Shown here piece by piece: positions 23,252 through 31,607 of a stretch of 64,000 bases of DNA. The stretch is taken from contig NZ_JNXE01000033.1 of the NCBI RefSeq assembly GCF_000716605.1, positions 1 through 64,000 of the forward strand. The letters run 5' to 3'. The DNA is from Streptomyces sp. NRRL F-525. Its GTDB lineage: Bacteria; Actinomycetota; Actinomycetes; Streptomycetales; Streptomycetaceae. The first letter of the stretch is position 1, and the number at the start of each line of letters is the position of its first letter. Both the position numbers and the translations under genes were made by a program. The notes beneath the pieces are model-generated. The model made no database searches. It had not been told where the DNA came from and saw nothing but the letters and a program-made list of their open reading frames with translations.

Positions 23252-24640
23252 TTACTTCGCGAGACGGTCCAGGATCCGCGGGCCGAGGTCAGTCACATCG
23301 CCCGCTCCCATGGTGAGAACGAGATCACCGGGCTTCGCCATTCCCGCCACGGCCTCGGGTACGTCCGCCTTGTCGTGGACCGGGGTCACGTCGGCGCCCG
23401 CGGCGCGCGCGGCCTCGATGATCAGGTCGCTGGTGATGCCGGGGATCGGGTCCTCGCGGGCCGGGTAGATGTCCAGGACCAGCGAGGCGTCGGCGAGGGC
23501 GAGGGCCTGGCCCATCTCCTTGCCGAGCTCCTGGGTGCGGGAGAAGAGGTGGGGCTGGAAGACGACCAGCAGCCGCGCGGAGGAGGCCGCCGCGCGCATC
23601 GCCTCCAGGTCGGCGCTCATCTCCGTGGGGTGGTGGGCGTAGGAGTCGATCACCTGGACGCCGGCCGCCTCGCCCTTGAGCTGGAGGCGGCGCTTCACGC
23701 CGGTGTACGCGGCGAGCGCGGGCGCCAGTTCCGCGGCGGGGATGCCGAGCGCGACGCCCGCGGCGAGGGCCGCGACCGCGTTGCTCGCGTAGTGGCGGCC
23801 GGGGACCGAGACGGTGAAGGTGAGTTCCTCACCGCCCAGGAGGACGGTCACCTCGCTCTTCAGGCCCTGCGCGACGACGGAGAGGATGCGTACGTCGGCG
23901 TCCTCCGCCTCTCCGTACGTCACCGTCTTCACGGAGCCGGAGATGCGCCGCGTCAGCTCCCGGGCGCCCTCGTGGTCCGCCGAGATCACCAGGGTGCCGT
24001 CCGGCACGATCCGGCCGGCGAAGGTCTGGAAGGACTCGTAGATCTCTTCCATGGACGCGTAGTTGGCGTGGTGGTCGAGCTCCACGTTGAGGACGATCGC
24101 GACCTCGGGGGCGTACTTGTGGAAGCTGCGGTCCGATTCGTCGGCCTCGGCGACGAAGATCTCGCCGTCGCCGTGCAGCGCGTTCGAACCGGGGGCGTCG
24201 AGGTCGCCGCCGATCGCGTACGAGGGCTTCAGGCCCAGCTCGGACAGCGACACCGCGAGCATCGACGTCGTGGTCGTCTTGCCGTGCGTGCCCGCTACGG
24301 CGATGGGGCGCAGGCCGTCCATCAGGCGGGCCAGCGCGTCCGAGCGGTGGACGACCGGGATGCCCAGCTCGGCCGCGCGGGCCAGCTCGGGGTTGTCCTT
24401 GCGGATCGCCGACGACACGACCACGCAGGTGGCGTCGTCGGCGAGGTGCTCCGCCGCGTGTCCGATGTGCACGGTGGCGCCCAGGGCGCGCAGGGCGTCG
24501 GCGGTCGCGGAGTCCTTGGCGTCGCTGCCGGCGACCTTCGCCCCGCGCTGCGCGAGGATCTTGGCGATCCCCGACATCCCGGCCCCGCCGATGCCGATGA
24601 AGTGCGGTCGGTCCATGGCGGTGGGAAGGCCGGGTGCCAT
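23252..24640 (-). CDS. murC: UDP-N-acetylmuramate--L-alanine ligase MurC, 462 aa
   Basis: The cytoplasmic Mur ligase that adds L-Ala to UDP-MurNAc with ATP, the first peptide step in wall precursor synthesis. Seen are the N-terminal Rossmann motif GIGGAGMSG, the ATP loop GTHGKTTTTSM, the Mur-ligase EADESDRSF region, NVELDHH and the C-terminal DSYAHHPTE. The start at 24640 (MAPGLPTAMDRPHFIGIG) has a GGGAG site nine bases upstream. An internal ATG at 24616 would also give a complete enzyme. It precedes msrB in a likely two-gene unit and is separate from the division-cluster murein genes. Confidence 0.96.
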   Translation of the reverse strand: MAPGLPTAMDRPHFIGIGGAGMSGIAKILAQRGAKVAGSDAKDSATADALRALGATVHIGHAAEHLADDATCVVVSSAIRKDNPELARAAELGIPVVHRSDALARLMDGLRPIAVAGTHGKTTTTSMLAVSLSELGLKPSYAIGGDLDAPGSNALHGDGEIFVAEADESDRSFHKYAPEVAIVLNVELDHHANYASMEEIYESFQTFAGRIVPDGTLVISADHEGARELTRRISGSVKTVTYGEAEDADVRILSVVAQGLKSEVTVLLGGEELTFTVSVPGRHYASNAVAALAAGVALGIPAAELAPALAAYTGVKRRLQLKGEAAGVQVIDSYAHHPTEMSADLEAMRAAASSARLLVVFQPHLFSRTQELGKEMGQALALADASLVLDIYPAREDPIPGITSDLIIEAARAAGADVTPVHDKADVPEAVAGMAKPGDLVLTMGAGDVTDLGPRILDRLAK

Positions 24641-24738
24641 GCGTGTCTCCCTGTGCGTGCTGGTTCCGTACGGGTACGGCGGACGTTCAGCGGCAAGCCT
24701 ATGCGGTGCCACCGACAATCACCGACACCCGCCGACCG

Positions 24739-25212
24739 CTACTCCTTGCTGTGCGAGAACAGCTTCAGCACCGGTACGCCGACCTTGTGACGGGCGCGCG
24801 AGGCCCAGTCCCGGTGGAAGAACTCCTCCACGTAGTGGGGGTCGGTCAGCACGATCACCTCGTCCGCGCCGATCTCGTCCACGAGGGTCTTCAGCGCGTC
24901 CAGCGGGTGGTCCTCGATGAGCCGCCCCTGCGCCTCGCTGCCGGCCGCGTGCAGGGCCGCCAGGGACACCTCCAGAGCCTGCGTGCCGAGGGCCGCCGCG
25001 TCCTTGCCCTCGGGGGTCTCCCGCTCGTGTGCCGCCTCGTCGAGTTCGCCGAGGGCGACGTCGTCGATGGCCCGCAGCAGGCGGTCCGCCTGGTCGCCGC
25101 GGGGCTGGAGCAACACGTGGAAGGAGACGGTCTCGTCACCGTGCAAGGTGGTGACGAACTCCACGTCGGCGGACGTAAGGGCCTTCTCGATCATCAGTAC
25201 GCTTGTGAACAC
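24739..25212 (-). CDS. Conserved actinobacterial protein, 157 aa
   Basis: This protein is widely annotated in Streptomyces as an indole-3-glycerol-phosphate-synthase-like protein, but its length and sequence do not show the TIM-barrel motifs of TrpC. Visible features are MIEKALTSADVEFVTTLHGD, an acidic helical middle and a C-terminal DEVIVLTDPHYVEEFFHRDW. The last segment resembles the end of universal-stress or flavodoxin-like folds. I chose the GTG at 25212 after an AAGGGG sequence; the ATG two codons before IEKAL is an alternative. Function is unknown. Confidence 0.7.
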   Translation of the reverse strand: MFTSVLMIEKALTSADVEFVTTLHGDETVSFHVLLQPRGDQADRLLRAIDDVALGELDEAAHERETPEGKDAAALGTQALEVSLAALHAAGSEAQGRLIEDHPLDALKTLVDEIGADEVIVLTDPHYVEEFFHRDWASRARHKVGVPVLKLFSHSKE

Positions 25213-25366
25213 CAGGCGCCCCTTCTCCTTCGAGGACCCGCGGGCCCTCTCTCCTCCGTAGGCCGTCCAGGCCCTGCGGAAACCATCCTGCCCCGTGATC
25301 GCACGGGTACTGCCGGATTTAGTGTGCCCGTCGAAAGACAAACGGAACGGATCATTCCGCCCGTAC

Positions 25367-26161
25367 TCAGGACCGACGGTAGCGACCGAACAGGAACCCG
25401 GCCTCTTCCAGCAGGGACACCAGTTCGAAGCGCTGGGGAACCTTAACCGACGGCCCTCCGGAGATCCGCTGCGCCTCCCCCGCCACCAGCATCGGCGAGA
25501 GCGCCAGACACAGCTCGTCGAGCACCCCGGCGGCCACGAACTGCCCCAGCAGCCGCGGCCCGCCCTCAGTCAGCAGCCGGGCGTGTCCAAGCGCGGCGAG
25601 CGCTTCTACGGCCCGTGCGGGATCCACTCCGGCGCCGTCACCGGCGACCACCACCCGGGCGCCCGCCTTCTCTGCGGCCGCGACCCGGTCCTGCGGCGCC
25701 TGTGCGCCCGTGAGGATCAGCGTCGGCACCAGGGGCGAGGTGAAAAGCGGAAGCGTGAAGTCGAGGTCGAGGCTCGCGGTGACGACCGCGATCACGGGAG
25801 CCGGCCCCTGCCCGGCACGCGTGCGTGCCGCCGCGAACTCCACACGCGCGCGTGCGGGCCGATAGCCCTCCTGGCGTACCGTTTCCGCACCGACGACCAC
25901 GACATCGGCCAGTGCCCTGAGCGTGCCGAAGATCCGCATGTCGGCGTCCCCGGAGATGGGTTGCGAGCGTCCCTCGTGGTGACCGGCCCCGTCGAGCGTG
26001 GACACCATGTTGGCGCGCAGCCAGGGGCCGTCGGTGGCGGGGTACGCGTACGCCTCCGCCAGCTCCGCGAGCCCCCACTCCCGGTCCGCCCCACGCGCAT
26101 CGGGGGCCCCGTCCGAGGCCTGGGCTGCTGTTTCATCCGTCACAGGGAACAGGCGTCGCAT
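25367..26161 (-). CDS. RibD C-terminal-type pyrimidine reductase family protein, 264 aa
   Basis: The dihydrofolate-reductase-like fold of the RibD C-terminal domain is shown by WLRANMVSTLDGAG, DMRIFGTLRALADVVVVGAET, PLVPTLILTG and the C-terminal ARLLTEGGPRLLGQFVAAGVLDEL. Family members reduce the ribosyl group of the diaminopyrimidine riboflavin intermediate with NADPH. No deaminase domain is present, so this is a stand-alone reductase or a paralogue with another substrate. It starts at 26161 (MRRLFPVTD), divergent from zapE across only 37 bases, so the two promoters must overlap. Confidence 0.85.
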   Translation of the reverse strand: MRRLFPVTDETAAQASDGAPDARGADREWGLAELAEAYAYPATDGPWLRANMVSTLDGAGHHEGRSQPISGDADMRIFGTLRALADVVVVGAETVRQEGYRPARARVEFAAARTRAGQGPAPVIAVVTASLDLDFTLPLFTSPLVPTLILTGAQAPQDRVAAAEKAGARVVVAGDGAGVDPARAVEALAALGHARLLTEGGPRLLGQFVAAGVLDELCLALSPMLVAGEAQRISGGPSVKVPQRFELVSLLEEAGFLFGRYRRS

Positions 26162-26198
26162 GTCGTGCAGTGTGGCACGCCCCCTAGACTGATGAACC

Positions 26199-27302
26199 GT
26201 GTCATCCTCCTCCGCCGCCTCCGGGATCAGCCCGATAGCAGACGCGGCCCCGCTGTCCCTGTGCGCCCGTGAGCCGTACGTCCCCGCGGACCGGCTGGTC
26301 GCCGAGATGGTGCCGCCGCCGCGCTTCGACTCGGTGCGCTTCGCCACGTACATCCCCGACCCGAACCAGCCCAGCCAGACCGAGGCGGTCGGCGTCCTGG
26401 AGACCTTCGCCGCCGGACTCGGCGGGGCGCACTCCGCCGGCACCGCCAAGCGCGGCTTCCTGGGCTTCGGCAAGGGGAAGGCGAAGACCCCGGTAGGGCC
26501 TCGCGGCGTCTACCTCGACGGCGGCTACGGCGTCGGCAAGACCCACCTGCTCGCCTCCCTCTGGCACGCGACCCCGGCCGAGCCCGCGCTCAAGGCCTTC
26601 GGCACCTTCGTCGAGCTGACGAACCTGGTCGGCGCGCTCGGCTTCCAGCAGACGGTCCGGACGCTCTCCGGCCACCGGCTGCTCTGCATCGACGAGTTCG
26701 AGCTGGACGACCCGGGCGACACCGTCCTCGTGTCGACCCTGCTCGGCAAGCTGGTCGACGCCGGTGTGGCGCTCGCCGCCACCTCCAACACCCTGCCGGG
26801 CAAGCTCGGCGAGGGCCGCTTCGCGTCCGTGGACTTCCTGCGCGAGATCCAGGGCCTGTCCGCGCACTTCCGCTCGCTGCGCATCGACGGCGACGACTAC
26901 CGCCACCGCGGCCTGCCGGAGGCCCCGGCCCCGTTCTCGGACGAGCAGGTGACGAAGGCGGCGTACGCCACCCCCGGCGCCTCCCTCGACGACTTCCCGC
27001 ACCTGCTCGCCCACCTCGCCAAGGTCCACCCGAGCCGCTACGGCGCCCTCACCGACGACCTCACGGCCGTCTGCCTCACCGACGTCCAGCCGATACCCGA
27101 CCAGTCGACGGCGCTGCGGCTCGTCGTCCTCGCGGACCGGCTCTACGACCGTGAAGTGCCCGTCCTGGCCTCGGGGTTGCCCTTCGACCAGCTGTTCAGC
27201 GAGGAGATGCTGAACGGCGGCTACCGCAAGAAGTACTTCCGCGCGATCTCCCGCCTCACCGCGTTGGCCCGGGACGCCAAGAGCCTCGTCAAAACCGCCT
27301 AG
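26199..27302 (+). CDS. zapE: ZapE/AFG1-like ATPase, 367 aa
   Basis: An AFG1 family P-loop protein linked to cell division in Gram-negative bacteria and to mitochondrial protein quality control. Walker A GGYGVGKTHLLAS lies near residue 110 and Walker B LLCIDEFELDDPGD near 165, followed by the sensor ATSNTLP. The family C-terminus SEEMLNGGYRKKYFRAISRL is present. The GTG start follows a short divergent region shared with the RibD-like gene. A role in Streptomyces sporulation division is possible but not shown here. Confidence 0.9.
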   Translation: MSSSSAASGISPIADAAPLSLCAREPYVPADRLVAEMVPPPRFDSVRFATYIPDPNQPSQTEAVGVLETFAAGLGGAHSAGTAKRGFLGFGKGKAKTPVGPRGVYLDGGYGVGKTHLLASLWHATPAEPALKAFGTFVELTNLVGALGFQQTVRTLSGHRLLCIDEFELDDPGDTVLVSTLLGKLVDAGVALAATSNTLPGKLGEGRFASVDFLREIQGLSAHFRSLRIDGDDYRHRGLPEAPAPFSDEQVTKAAYATPGASLDDFPHLLAHLAKVHPSRYGALTDDLTAVCLTDVQPIPDQSTALRLVVLADRLYDREVPVLASGLPFDQLFSEEMLNGGYRKKYFRAISRLTALARDAKSLVKTA

Positions 27303-27456
27303 TTCACGCCAGCCCAGGCGCGCTTTTCACGCTCTCTTGCATCGGAAACGCTGCGTTAACCCTGCAAACAACTTCACCGGGTTACCGTGTTACTTGACCA
27401 GCCGTTGACCTGGCCTTGGTCTGTACTAGGAACACGAACTGGCTGAAGGGGGGCGC

Positions 27457-27855
27457 ATGTTCCGAGGTAAGACGGCTCGGACCGTCGTGACGCTCCTCAC
27501 TGCCGTCCTGTTCGCCCTTCAGTTCTTCGCATCCGCGGAATCCTTCGCACCCGCGCACACAGCGCGTCACGCGGAGGCCAAGGCACAGCCCGGGTTCAAG
27601 CTCAGCGGCAAGGCCCTGCGCGCCGAGACGATCACCTTCCGCGACTGCGGCGCCTCCGGGACTCCCACCGTCCCGCTGCGCCTGCGCGACCGATACCGCT
27701 CCGCCGACTGCGGGCCCGAGACACCCGAACGCCCGCTCCTCACCGAGGACCCGGCGGCCGTACGCACATCGGTGGCGCCCGGCGCGGCGCGGCACCGCAC
27801 AGCGAGATCCTCGACAGCACACACTCCGGCGGCACTTCAGGTCTTCCGCTGCTGA
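27457..27855 (+). CDS. Small secreted protein of unknown function, 132 aa
   Basis: A signal peptide or N-terminal anchor (residues 8-27, ARTVVTLLTAVLFALQFFAS) precedes an Arg/Thr-rich, probably disordered domain with three Cys (RDCGAS, SADCGP and the terminal FRC). It starts at an ATG after a GAAGGGGGG ribosome-binding site. A TTGACC hexamer at 27405 and TACTAG at 27424 could be promoter elements, though their spacing is short. It is followed by the carbonic anhydrase gene, 87 bases on. Function unknown. Confidence 0.65.
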   Translation: MFRGKTARTVVTLLTAVLFALQFFASAESFAPAHTARHAEAKAQPGFKLSGKALRAETITFRDCGASGTPTVPLRLRDRYRSADCGPETPERPLLTEDPAAVRTSVAPGAARHRTARSSTAHTPAALQVFRC

Positions 27856-27942
27856 GAGCTGAGCAGGCAGTCAATTCCCCCACACACACTGTCATGCAGG
27901 CCCGACGCGCCCAGAGGGCGCGCCAGGAGGAACAAACACGCC

Positions 27943-28524
27943 ATGCAGCCCCTCATCGAGTACGCCCGTACGTTCGGACAACGCCCTGAGGAGTTCGCCA
28001 AACTCGCTGAAGGCCAGTCCCCGCAGGTGCTGTTCATCACCTGCTCCGACTCCAGGGTCGTCCCGGCCCTGATCACGGGCGCCCGCCCCGGCCAGCTCTT
28101 CGAGCTGCGCACCGCGGGCAACATCGTCCCGCCGTACGCCTCGGGCAACCCCACCAGCGAGGCGGCCACCATCGAGTACGCCGTGGAGGTGCTCGGCGTC
28201 CAGGACGTCGTCGTCTGCGGCCACTCCCACTGCGGCGCCGTCGGCGCCCTGGTGCGCGGCGACGACCTCGCCGCCGTCCCCGCCGTACGCGACTGGCTCG
28301 CGCACGCCGCCGACGAACCCGCCCCGAGCGACACCGCCGACCCGACGGTCGCCGGAGCCGTACAGAACCACGTGCTCGCCCAGCTGCTGCGCCTGCGCTC
28401 CTACCCTTGTGTGGAGCGGCGGTTGGCGGACGGACGGCTGCGGGTGCACGGCTGGTACTACGAGGTACACACCGGTGCCGTGCTCGAACACAGCGCGGAC
28501 ACCGACCAGTTCGAGGCCCTGTGA
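27943..28524 (+). CDS. Beta-carbonic anhydrase, 193 aa
   Basis: Interconverts CO2 and bicarbonate with a zinc ion. The active site is complete: the CSDSR motif (FITCSDSRVVP) and HSHCGAVGAL supply the two Cys, His, and Asp-Arg dyad. GQLFELRTAGNIV and EYAVEVLGV are further family blocks. It has an AGGAGG-like site upstream (GCCAGGAGG). Its TGA overlaps the GTG of the SulP gene (GTGA), so enzyme and transporter are likely made together, which suggests coupled bicarbonate handling. Confidence 0.95.
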   Translation: MQPLIEYARTFGQRPEEFAKLAEGQSPQVLFITCSDSRVVPALITGARPGQLFELRTAGNIVPPYASGNPTSEAATIEYAVEVLGVQDVVVCGHSHCGAVGALVRGDDLAAVPAVRDWLAHAADEPAPSDTADPTVAGAVQNHVLAQLLRLRSYPCVERRLADGRLRVHGWYYEVHTGAVLEHSADTDQFEAL

Positions 28525-30029
28525 GTAGCGCCATGGACCTGAAGAAGAACAACGGAAAGTCCAAGTTCCCTTATCTACGGCAGGACTTCGCGGCCTCGCT
28601 CGTGGTGTTCCTGGTCGCGCTCCCGCTCTGCGTGGGCGTGGCCGTCGCCTCCGGCGTACCGGCCGAACTCGGCCTGGTCACCGGCATCGTGGGCGGGATC
28701 GTCACCGGACTCATGCGGGGCAGCAGCCTCCAGGTGTCCGGGCCCGCCGCCGGGCTGACCGTGCTGGTCTTCGAGGCGGTGCGGGAGTACGGGCTGCCCG
28801 CCCTCGGAGTCATCGTGCTCACCACCGGTGTCCTCCAAATCGCCATGGGCGTCCTGAAGTTGGGGCGCTACTTCCGGGCCATCTCGGTCTCGGTCGTCGA
28901 GGGCATGCTGGCCGGCATCGGACTGGTGCTGATCGCCGGGCAGTTGTACTCGGTGGCGGGGGCGAAGGCCCCCGCCTCGGGGCTGGACAAGATAGTCGAG
29001 CTGCCCGGCGCGCTCGTCGACGCCGCCGGGAGCACGAAGGCGCTGGCCTCGCTCGCGCTCGGCGCCGCGACCATCGCCGTCCTGGTGCTGTGGAAGCGGA
29101 TGCCGGCCAAGGTCCGTACGGTGCCGGGTCCGTTGGCCGCCGTAGGACTCGCGACGCTCGCGGCGCTGGTCTTCGGTTTGCCGGTGGCGACGGTCGAAGT
29201 GCAGGGGCTGCTGGGCTCGTTGCAGCCGCCGCCGCTGAGTTCGTTCGGTGAGCTGGCACATGTCGGGGTGCTGGGCACGATCGTCGCGTTCACGTTGATC
29301 GCGTCCGCCGAGTCGCTGTTCAGCGCGGCGGCCGTCGACCGGCTGCACTCCGGTCGACGCACCGAGTACGACAAGGAGTTGGTGGCGCAGGGCGCGGGCA
29401 ACGCGCTGTGCGGGATGCTCGGCGCGCTGCCGATGACCGCGGTGATCGTGCGCAGCGCGGCGAACGTGCAGGCGGGCGCGCGGACGAAGGCGTCCCGGGT
29501 CATGCACGGCGTCTGGCTGCTGCTGTTCGCGGCGCTGCTGCCGGACGTCCTCGCGTACATCCCGATCCCGGCCCTGGCGAGCATCCTGGTGCACGCCGGC
29601 GCCAAGCTCATCCCCGTCCGGGAGATCGTGTCGCTGTGGCGCGAGCACCGGGGCGAGGCGCTGATCCTGGTCGTCACGGCGCTGTCGATCGTCGCGGTCA
29701 GCATGTTCGAGGGCGTCCTCATCGGCCTCGCGCTGGCCGTCGCGAAGACCGCGTGGGAGGCCTCGCACATCAAGATGGAGGTCGTCGACAAGGGCGCCGG
29801 CCCGGTCCAGGCCTACCTCTCGGGCAACGCGACCTTCCTGCGGCTGCCGAAGATCCTCGACAGCCTGGAGGCGCTCCCCCAGGACCGCCCGGTGGAACTC
29901 CACCTCTCCGGCCTGCACCACCTCGACCACGCCTGCCGTACGGCCCTGGAGAACTGGGCGGAGCGGCACAGCGCGGCCGGAACCGAGCCGGTGAAGGTCA
30001 CGGAGGCGAAGATCCCGGCGGTGAAATAG
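28521..30029 (+). CDS. SulP-family anion transporter (putative bicarbonate), 502 aa
   Basis: About ten hydrophobic segments and the SulP motifs are present: LVVFLVALPLCVGVAVASG, GLVTGIVGGIVTG, LQVSGPAAGLTV and GNALCGMLGALPMTAVIVRS. The C-terminal 100 residues form a STAS-like end (NATFLRLPKILDSLEAL, HLSGLHHLDHACRTAL). SulP proteins move sulfate, bicarbonate or other anions; overlap with carbonic anhydrase favours bicarbonate. The GTG at 28521 overlaps the upstream stop and has GAGG eight bases before it; the ATG at 28533 is an alternative. A strong hairpin follows the stop. Confidence 0.92.
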   Translation: MSSAMDLKKNNGKSKFPYLRQDFAASLVVFLVALPLCVGVAVASGVPAELGLVTGIVGGIVTGLMRGSSLQVSGPAAGLTVLVFEAVREYGLPALGVIVLTTGVLQIAMGVLKLGRYFRAISVSVVEGMLAGIGLVLIAGQLYSVAGAKAPASGLDKIVELPGALVDAAGSTKALASLALGAATIAVLVLWKRMPAKVRTVPGPLAAVGLATLAALVFGLPVATVEVQGLLGSLQPPPLSSFGELAHVGVLGTIVAFTLIASAESLFSAAAVDRLHSGRRTEYDKELVAQGAGNALCGMLGALPMTAVIVRSAANVQAGARTKASRVMHGVWLLLFAALLPDVLAYIPIPALASILVHAGAKLIPVREIVSLWREHRGEALILVVTALSIVAVSMFEGVLIGLALAVAKTAWEASHIKMEVVDKGAGPVQAYLSGNATFLRLPKILDSLEALPQDRPVELHLSGLHHLDHACRTALENWAERHSAAGTEPVKVTEAKIPAVK

Positions 30030-30034
30030 CGGTG

Positions 30035-30079
30035 CCGGTGCCTGCTCCGGGATGATCGTGGCCCCGGAGCAGGCACCGG
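30035..30079 (+). terminator. 17-bp perfect hairpin after the SulP gene
   Basis: The arms CCGGTGCCTGCTCCGGG (30035-30051) and its exact complement (30063-30079) flank an 11-base loop. It begins six bases after the SulP stop and lacks a U-tract. It separates the carbonic anhydrase-SulP unit from the slipin-PPK2 region. Confidence 0.85.
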
Positions 30080-30129
30080 GCATACCCTTGCAGGAGCAGA
30101 CAGAACGGCCTCTCGACGAGGGGGTCAGG

Positions 30130-30687
30130 ATGCTCCAGGAACTGCTGGTGGCGGGCGCGGCGGCCGGTTCCGCGTGCGTGGTGTACGTCGCTGCGGCGGC
30201 CAGGGTCGTCAAGCAGTACGAGCGCGGGGTGGTCTTCCGCCTCGGGCAGGTGGCCGGTGAGGTGCGGGCACCCGGCTTCACCATGGTCGTCCCGTTCGTG
30301 GACAAGCTCCGCAAGGTCAACATGCAGATCGTGACGATGCCCGTCCCCGCGCAGGAGGGCATCACCCGCGACAACGTGACCGTGCGCGTCGACGCGGTCG
30401 TCTACTTCAAGGTCGTCGACGCGACCGACGCGATCGTCAAGGTCGAGGACTACCGCTTCGCCGTCTCGCAGATGGCCCAGACCTCGCTGCGGTCGATCAT
30501 CGGCAAGAGCGACCTCGACGATCTGCTCTCCAACCGCGAAAAGCTCAACCAGGGACTGGAGTTGATGATCGACAGCCCCTCCATCGGCTGGGGCGTGCAG
30601 ATCGACCGCGTCGAGATCAAGGACGTGTCGCTGCGGGCACGGCCCCCGCGCCGGAGGATCGAGGGAGCCGACCGGAAGAGGTGCCCC
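30130..30687 (+). pseudogene. Truncated slipin (stomatin/SPFH) gene, running in frame into ppk2
   Basis: From ATG 30130 (MLQELLVAGAAAG) the sequence is a normal slipin: N-terminal hydrophobic anchor, then KQYERGVVFRLGQV, APGFTMVVPFVDKL, RDNVTVRVDAVVYFKV and GVQIDRVEIKDVSL. Just after VSL, where slipins continue into the SMKRSMARQAEAERERRA coiled-coil, the sequence changes to an Arg/Pro-rich run of about 17 residues and enters the PPK2 start. About 100 C-terminal residues are therefore missing. No stop intervenes, so a 484-residue SPFH-PPK2 fusion is possible in principle. The ribosome-binding site directly before the PPK2 ATG argues for a deletion remnant. Confidence 0.75.
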
Positions 30688-31584
30688 ATGGCCAAGAAGG
30701 GCGCGAAGCGCAAGAACGGGGAGAAGGAGGCGCAGGGCAAGGAGATCCCCCTGGCCGACCTCCTGCGCGTCCCCGCCGGCCGCCCGGTCGACCTCTCCTC
30801 CTACGACGCGGCGGCCACCCCCGGCGGCCCCGCCGACAAGGCCGCGGGACTCAAGGACACCGCCCGGATGGGCGAACACCTCGCGGACCTGCAAGAACGC
30901 CTCTGGGCTGCGAGCACGGCAGGCGACGCCCGACGCCTCCTCCTGGTCCTCCAGGGCATGGACACCAGCGGCAAGGGCGGCACGGTCAAGCACGTCATCG
31001 GCCTGTTCAACCCCTCCGGCTGCCGGATCAGCGCCTTCAAGGCACCCACCCCCGAGGAACGCAAGCACGACTTCCTCTGGCGCATCAGGCGCGCGCTCCC
31101 CCACCCCGGCGAGATCGGCATCTTCGACCGCTCCCACTACGAGGACGTCCTCATCGCCCGCGTGCGCGAACTCGCCCCGCACCGCGAGATCAACGACCGC
31201 TACGGCCGGATCAACCGCTTCGAGAAGTCCTTGACCGACGAGGGCGTGACCGTCGTCAAATGCTTCCTCCACATCTCCTACGACCAGCAGCAGCGCCGCC
31301 TGCTCGAACGCCTCGACAACCCGGACAAACACTGGAAGTTCAACCCCGGCGACATCGCGGAACGCGCCCTGTGGCCCGCGTACCAGCAGGCCTACGAGAT
31401 CGCCCTCACCCGCTGCTCCACGCCGGAGGCCCCCTGGTACCTGATCCCGGCCGACCGCAAGTGGTACCGCAACTGGGCGATCAGCCGCCTCCTCCTGGAC
31501 CACCTGACGGCACTGGATCCGCAGTACCCGAAGGCGGACTTCGACGTGGCCAAGTGCCGGGAGGAGCTGCTGAGTTCGGGCTGA
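30688..31584 (+). CDS. ppk2: Polyphosphate kinase 2 family protein, 298 aa
   Basis: Starts MAKKGAKRKNGEKEAQGKEI at an ATG preceded by GGAAGAGG. Walker A GMDTSGKGGTVKHVIG lies near residue 90 and the second conserved block FDRSHYEDVLIARVRE near 145, then KCFLHISYDQQQRRLLERL and PWYLIPADRKWYRNWAIS. Length and motifs match single-domain PPK2 enzymes that phosphorylate nucleotides from polyphosphate. The nucleotide preference (ADP, GDP or AMP) cannot be read with certainty. The frame is open upstream into the truncated slipin. Confidence 0.93.
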   Translation: MAKKGAKRKNGEKEAQGKEIPLADLLRVPAGRPVDLSSYDAAATPGGPADKAAGLKDTARMGEHLADLQERLWAASTAGDARRLLLVLQGMDTSGKGGTVKHVIGLFNPSGCRISAFKAPTPEERKHDFLWRIRRALPHPGEIGIFDRSHYEDVLIARVRELAPHREINDRYGRINRFEKSLTDEGVTVVKCFLHISYDQQQRRLLERLDNPDKHWKFNPGDIAERALWPAYQQAYEIALTRCSTPEAPWYLIPADRKWYRNWAISRLLLDHLTALDPQYPKADFDVAKCREELLSSG

Positions 31585-31607
31585 GCGGGGGCCGGTACGG
31601 TTCACCC

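Noticed and set aside
27405..27429. Sigma-70 promoter before the small secreted protein gene
   Set aside because: TTGACC and TACTAG are only 13 bases apart, too short for a standard promoter; not listed as a feature.
30052..30129. ATG 30052 as start of the slipin-PPK2 frame
   Set aside because: It lies inside the 17-bp terminator stem-loop; the slipin start is better placed at 30130.
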